A DNA stretch of 64,000 nucleotides, taken from NCBI RefSeq assembly GCF_008704535.1, contig NZ_CP023701.1, positions 1,860,001 to 1,924,000 of the forward strand, read 5' to 3'. The notes under the pieces are model-generated. The model was not told the DNA's origin. It searched no databases and saw nothing but the letters and a program-made list of their open reading frames with translations. Each line of letters starts with the position of its first letter. Within the stretch, counting starts at the first letter, position 1. The DNA comes from Streptomyces subrutilus. Lineage in GTDB: Bacteria > Actinomycetota > Actinomycetes > Streptomycetales > Streptomycetaceae. A program made the position numbers and the translations under genes. Shown piece after piece: positions 61,464 through 64,000 of this stretch.

Positions 61464-62528
61464 ATGACCGACCAGCCCGCCGCTTCCCCGCGCTCCGCCC
61501 GGCGCAAGCCGCGACGCGGCAAGCGCGTCCTGTGGATCGTCCTGCTGTCGGTCGCGGGACTGATCGTCGCGGCCGGCGGAGCCGGATGGTGGATGTACAG
61601 CAGCCTCAACGGCAACATCTCCAGCGTCGACCTGGACCAGGCACTCGGCGACAACCGGCCGAAGAAGGTCGTCGCCGGGGCGCAGAACGTCCTCGTGCTC
61701 GGTTCCGACTCCCGCGCCGGTGCCAACGCCGACCTCGACCACGGCGACGTGAGCGGCGCCCGGTCCGACACCACGATGCTGGTGCACATACCCGAGGGCC
61801 GGGCCAAGGCGACCGCGATCAGCATTCCGCGCGACACCCTGGTGACCCGGCCCGAGTGCAAGGGCGACGACGGCAAGACGGTCCCGGAGCAGAAGCGGGC
61901 CATGTTCAACAGCATCTACAGCACCGGCGGTCCGGCCTGCGTGGTCAAGACCGTGGAGTCGATGTCCGGCGTCCGCGTCGACCACTTCGTCGAGGTGGAC
62001 TTCGCCGGCTTCAAGGGCCTGGTGGACGCGCTCGGCGGAGTCACCGTCACCCTGGACAAGCCGATGAGCGGCGAGAAGGGCGGCCTCAAACTGGACGCGG
62101 GCACGCACCGGCTCAACGGCACCGACTCCCTGAAGTTCGTCCGGACCCGCTACGGCTACGGCGACGGCAGCGACCTCGGGCGCATAGGCCTCCAGCAGCA
62201 GTTCATGATGGCGATGCTGTCCGAGGTCAAGAAGCAGGACGCGCTCGGCAACCCGGCCCGGCTCTACAAGCTCGCGGACGCCGGCACCAAGTCGCTGACC
62301 ACGGACTCCGACCTCGCCTCGCTCACCGCGCTGTCCGACTTCGCGCAGAGCATGAAGGGCGTGGACCCGGACACCATGGAGACGGTGATGCTGCCCGTCG
62401 CCTACGACAAGGTGGACCGCAACCGCGTGATCGTGGCGGAGCCGCAGGCGACCCAGCTGTGGGAGGCCCTGCGCACCGACCAGAAGATCCCGGCCTCCGC
62501 GAAGAAGTCCCCTGCCACCGGCGGCTGA
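61464..62528 (+). CDS. LytR-CpsA-Psr (LCP) family wall-polymer ligase
   Basis: This 354-residue protein has a basic N-terminus, one transmembrane helix (about 21-46, VLWIVLLSVAGLIVAAGGAGWW) and an extracellular LCP domain: NVLVLGSDSRAG, DTTMLVHIPEGRAKATAISIPRDTLV (with the Arg and Asp that bind pyrophosphate), and GTDSLKFVRTRYGYGDGSDLGR. LCP enzymes transfer wall teichoic acids and other glycopolymers from lipid carriers to peptidoglycan. Its place beside the CDP-ribitol and polymerase genes supports that role. Confidence 0.93.
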   Translation: MTDQPAASPRSARRKPRRGKRVLWIVLLSVAGLIVAAGGAGWWMYSSLNGNISSVDLDQALGDNRPKKVVAGAQNVLVLGSDSRAGANADLDHGDVSGARSDTTMLVHIPEGRAKATAISIPRDTLVTRPECKGDDGKTVPEQKRAMFNSIYSTGGPACVVKTVESMSGVRVDHFVEVDFAGFKGLVDALGGVTVTLDKPMSGEKGGLKLDAGTHRLNGTDSLKFVRTRYGYGDGSDLGRIGLQQQFMMAMLSEVKKQDALGNPARLYKLADAGTKSLTTDSDLASLTALSDFAQSMKGVDPDTMETVMLPVAYDKVDRNRVIVAEPQATQLWEALRTDQKIPASAKKSPATGG

Positions 62529-62534
62529 CGCGGC

Positions 62535-62596
62535 CCGCGCACGCGGGGGCGGCCCCGTACGGCACGCCCCGTACGGGCCCGCCCCCGCGTGCGCGG
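62535..62596. terminator. Long terminator hairpin between LCP and permease genes
   Basis: CCGCGCACGCGGGGGCGG (62535-62552) pairs perfectly over 18 bp with 62579-62596. A second inner stem forms from CCCGTACGG (62554-62562) and CCGTACGGG (62569-62577). It separates two convergent genes, starting 6 bp after the LCP stop and ending 1 bp before the permease stop. Confidence 0.9.
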
Positions 62597-62597
62597 C

Positions 62598-64000
62598 CTA
62601 GAACTCGGCGTCGGGGCCCGAGCGGCCCAGCCGGCTGTGGCTGCGGCCGTACAGGAAGTAGACGGCGATGCCGATCACCATCCAGATCGCGAACCGCAGC
62701 CAGGTCTCGGTCGGCAGGTTGAGCATCAGCCAGACCGAGGCCGCGATCGACACGACCGGCACCAGCGGCACCAGCGGGGTGCGGAACGCCCGCGGCAGGT
62801 CGGGCCGGGTGCGGCGCAGGATGATCACGCCGAGGGCGACGACGACGAAGGCGAACAGGGTGCCGATGTTCACCAGGGTCGCGAGCTCGTTGATGCTGGT
62901 GAAGCCGGCGACGACGGCGATGATCACGCCGAGCAGGACGGTCGGCCGGTAGGGCGTCTGGAACCTCGGGTGGGTACGGGAGAAGAAGCGCGGCAGCAGG
63001 CCGTCGCGGCTCATGGCGAAGAACACCCGGGTCTGGCCCAGCAGCAGGATCATGCAGACCGTGACCAGGCCGATGGCGGCTCCGAAGCTGATGATGTCGC
63101 CGTACACGGGATGGCCGGCGGCTTCGAAGGCGTCGGCCAGTGGGGCGCTCACGGACAGCTCGGTGTAGTGCTGCATGCCGGTGACCACGAGCGAGACCGC
63201 CACGTACAGCACGGTGCAGATCAGCAGCGAGCCCAGGATGCCGCGGGGCATGTCGCGCTGCGGCAGCTTGGTCTCCTCGGCGGCCGTCGCGACGACGTCG
63301 AAGCCGATGAAGGCGAAGAAGACCACGGAGGCGGCGGTGAAGATGCCCATGACGCCGAAGTTGGTCGGCGTGAACCCGAACATCAGCTGGACCAGGGGCG
63401 CGTCGAGTCCCCCGCCGCCCTGCTGGGGCACGGCCTCGGGGATGAAGGGCCGGTAGTTGCTGCCCTTGATGAAGAACACGCCCGCGACGATCACGATGAG
63501 CACCACGGTCACCTTGATCGCGACGACGACCGTGGTGATCCGTGCGGAGAGCTTCACGCCGACGACCAGGACCGCCGTGAGGACCAGGACCAGCACGAAG
63601 GCCAGCAGGTCGAACGTGCCGCCCGGCACGTCCGGCCCCTCCAGCGCGGCCGGGAGGTTGATCCCGGCGTTGTCCATCAGCGAGCGCACGTACCCCGACC
63701 AGCCGACCGCGACGACCGCGGTGCCCAGCGCGAACTCCAGCACCAGGTCCCAGCCGATGATCCACGCGGGCAGCTCGCCGATCGAGGCGTACGAGAAGGT
63801 GTACGCCGAACCGGCGACGGGGACCGTCGAGGCGAATTCGGCGTAGCACAGGGCTGCCAGGGCGCAGACGATGCCCGCGACGACGAAGGCCAGGGCGGTG
63901 GCGGGCCCGGCGGTCTCCTTGGCGACCTTGCCCGTCAGGACGAAGATGCCGGTGCCGATGATGACGCCGACGCCGAAGACGGTCAGGTCCCAGGCGGAGA
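62598..64000 (-). CDS. APC-family amino acid permease, N-terminus beyond the window
   Basis: The frame is open to the right edge, so the true start lies outside; at least 467 residues are present. At the edge it reads DLTVFGVGVIIGTGIFVLTGKV, the APC first-helix motif GxGxGTGIF, followed by ALAALCYAEFASTVPVAGSAYTF. Later parts include FFAFIGFDVVATAAEETKLPQRDMPRGI, the conserved loop with Glu and Asp/Pro. The C-terminus lies past about 12 helices, ending SRLGRSGPDAEF. It is an amino-acid/cation-linked importer of the CAT/YfnA type. The internal GTG at 63743 is not the start. Confidence 0.9.
   Translation of the reverse strand, partial: SAWDLTVFGVGVIIGTGIFVLTGKVAKETAGPATALAFVVAGIVCALAALCYAEFASTVPVAGSAYTFSYASIGELPAWIIGWDLVLEFALGTAVVAVGWSGYVRSLMDNAGINLPAALEGPDVPGGTFDLLAFVLVLVLTAVLVVGVKLSARITTVVVAIKVTVVLIVIVAGVFFIKGSNYRPFIPEAVPQQGGGGLDAPLVQLMFGFTPTNFGVMGIFTAASVVFFAFIGFDVVATAAEETKLPQRDMPRGILGSLLICTVLYVAVSLVVTGMQHYTELSVSAPLADAFEAAGHPVYGDIISFGAAIGLVTVCMILLLGQTRVFFAMSRDGLLPRFFSRTHPRFQTPYRPTVLLGVIIAVVAGFTSINELATLVNIGTLFAFVVVALGVIILRRTRPDLPRAFRTPLVPLVPVVSIAASVWLMLNLPTETWLRFAIWMVIGIAVYFLYGRSHSRLGRSGPDAEF

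Noticed and set aside
63743..63745. GTG at 63743 as permease start
   Set aside because: The frame continues upstream to the edge with two more typical APC helices, including the GxGxGTGIF motif.

Overview
The window is very GC-rich bacterial chromosome with frequent GTG starts, GTGA/ATGA start-stop overlaps, Tat and lipoprotein signals, and families typical of Streptomyces: an SAV_2148-type HEPN protein, DUF3000, a DUF692 enzyme next to a TIGR04222 protein, and HemQ. One in-frame TTA (bldA-type) leucine codon was noticed. I read it as a conserved, mainly housekeeping part of a Streptomyces chromosome. No transposase, integrase, phage gene or CRISPR array was found. The gene content resembles, from memory, the SCO60xx neighbourhood of S. 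coelicolor; I could not test this.

Left part (1-18.1 kb): an edge-truncated macrolide-type glycosyltransferase behind a perfect inverted-repeat operator, an APH-fold kinase, a DEDDh exonuclease (with a possible coupled 39-aa leader ORF) and the HEPN protein. Next come the glycogen/trehalose genes glgX, treY and treZ, interleaved with an MFS transporter, an M14 carboxypeptidase carrying the TTA codon, and an FHA protein. These are followed by an M24 aminopeptidase, tRNA-His with a strong terminator, an alpha/beta hydrolase and a Tat-exported phospholipase C.

Middle part (18.4-33 kb): a tightly coupled five-gene set (KAS III-like condensing enzyme, GT2, AMP-forming ligase, P450, NAD-dependent reductase) that looks like an uncharacterised lipid or beta-lactone/olefin-type pathway and contains a tandem-repeat spacer. 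Then come msrB, murC, a small conserved protein, a RibD-C reductase, zapE, an OsmC peroxiredoxin, a PhoX-like protein, PPK2 and a lipoprotein polysaccharide deacetylase.

Right-middle part (33-52 kb): AIM24 and Pth2-like proteins, then the most interesting pair: a DUF692 (MNIO) enzyme with an extra C-terminal domain, overlapping by 4 bp a membrane protein with a Gly/Ser/Cys-rich tail (a putative enzyme plus peptide substrate). Next are a secreted TAP-type peptidase, the heme genes hemQ, hemG and hemE (coproporphyrin-dependent route) split by a DUF4349 lipoprotein and a CoA-disulfide-reductase-like flavoprotein, then DUF3000, a LuxR-type regulator, RNase D and the fadA-fadB beta-oxidation operon.

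Right part (52-64 kb): a wall-teichoic-acid locus: a TagC-like Tat protein, a membrane-linked TagF-like polymerase preceded by 11-nt direct repeats resembling PhoP boxes, a Bcs1-type CDP-ribitol enzyme with a TTG start, an SGNH hydrolase, an Ig-like-domain protein, a GT2, a convergent beta-propeller-like protein and an LCP ligase. An APC permease is cut by the right edge. Long GC-rich hairpins separate many of the transcription units.
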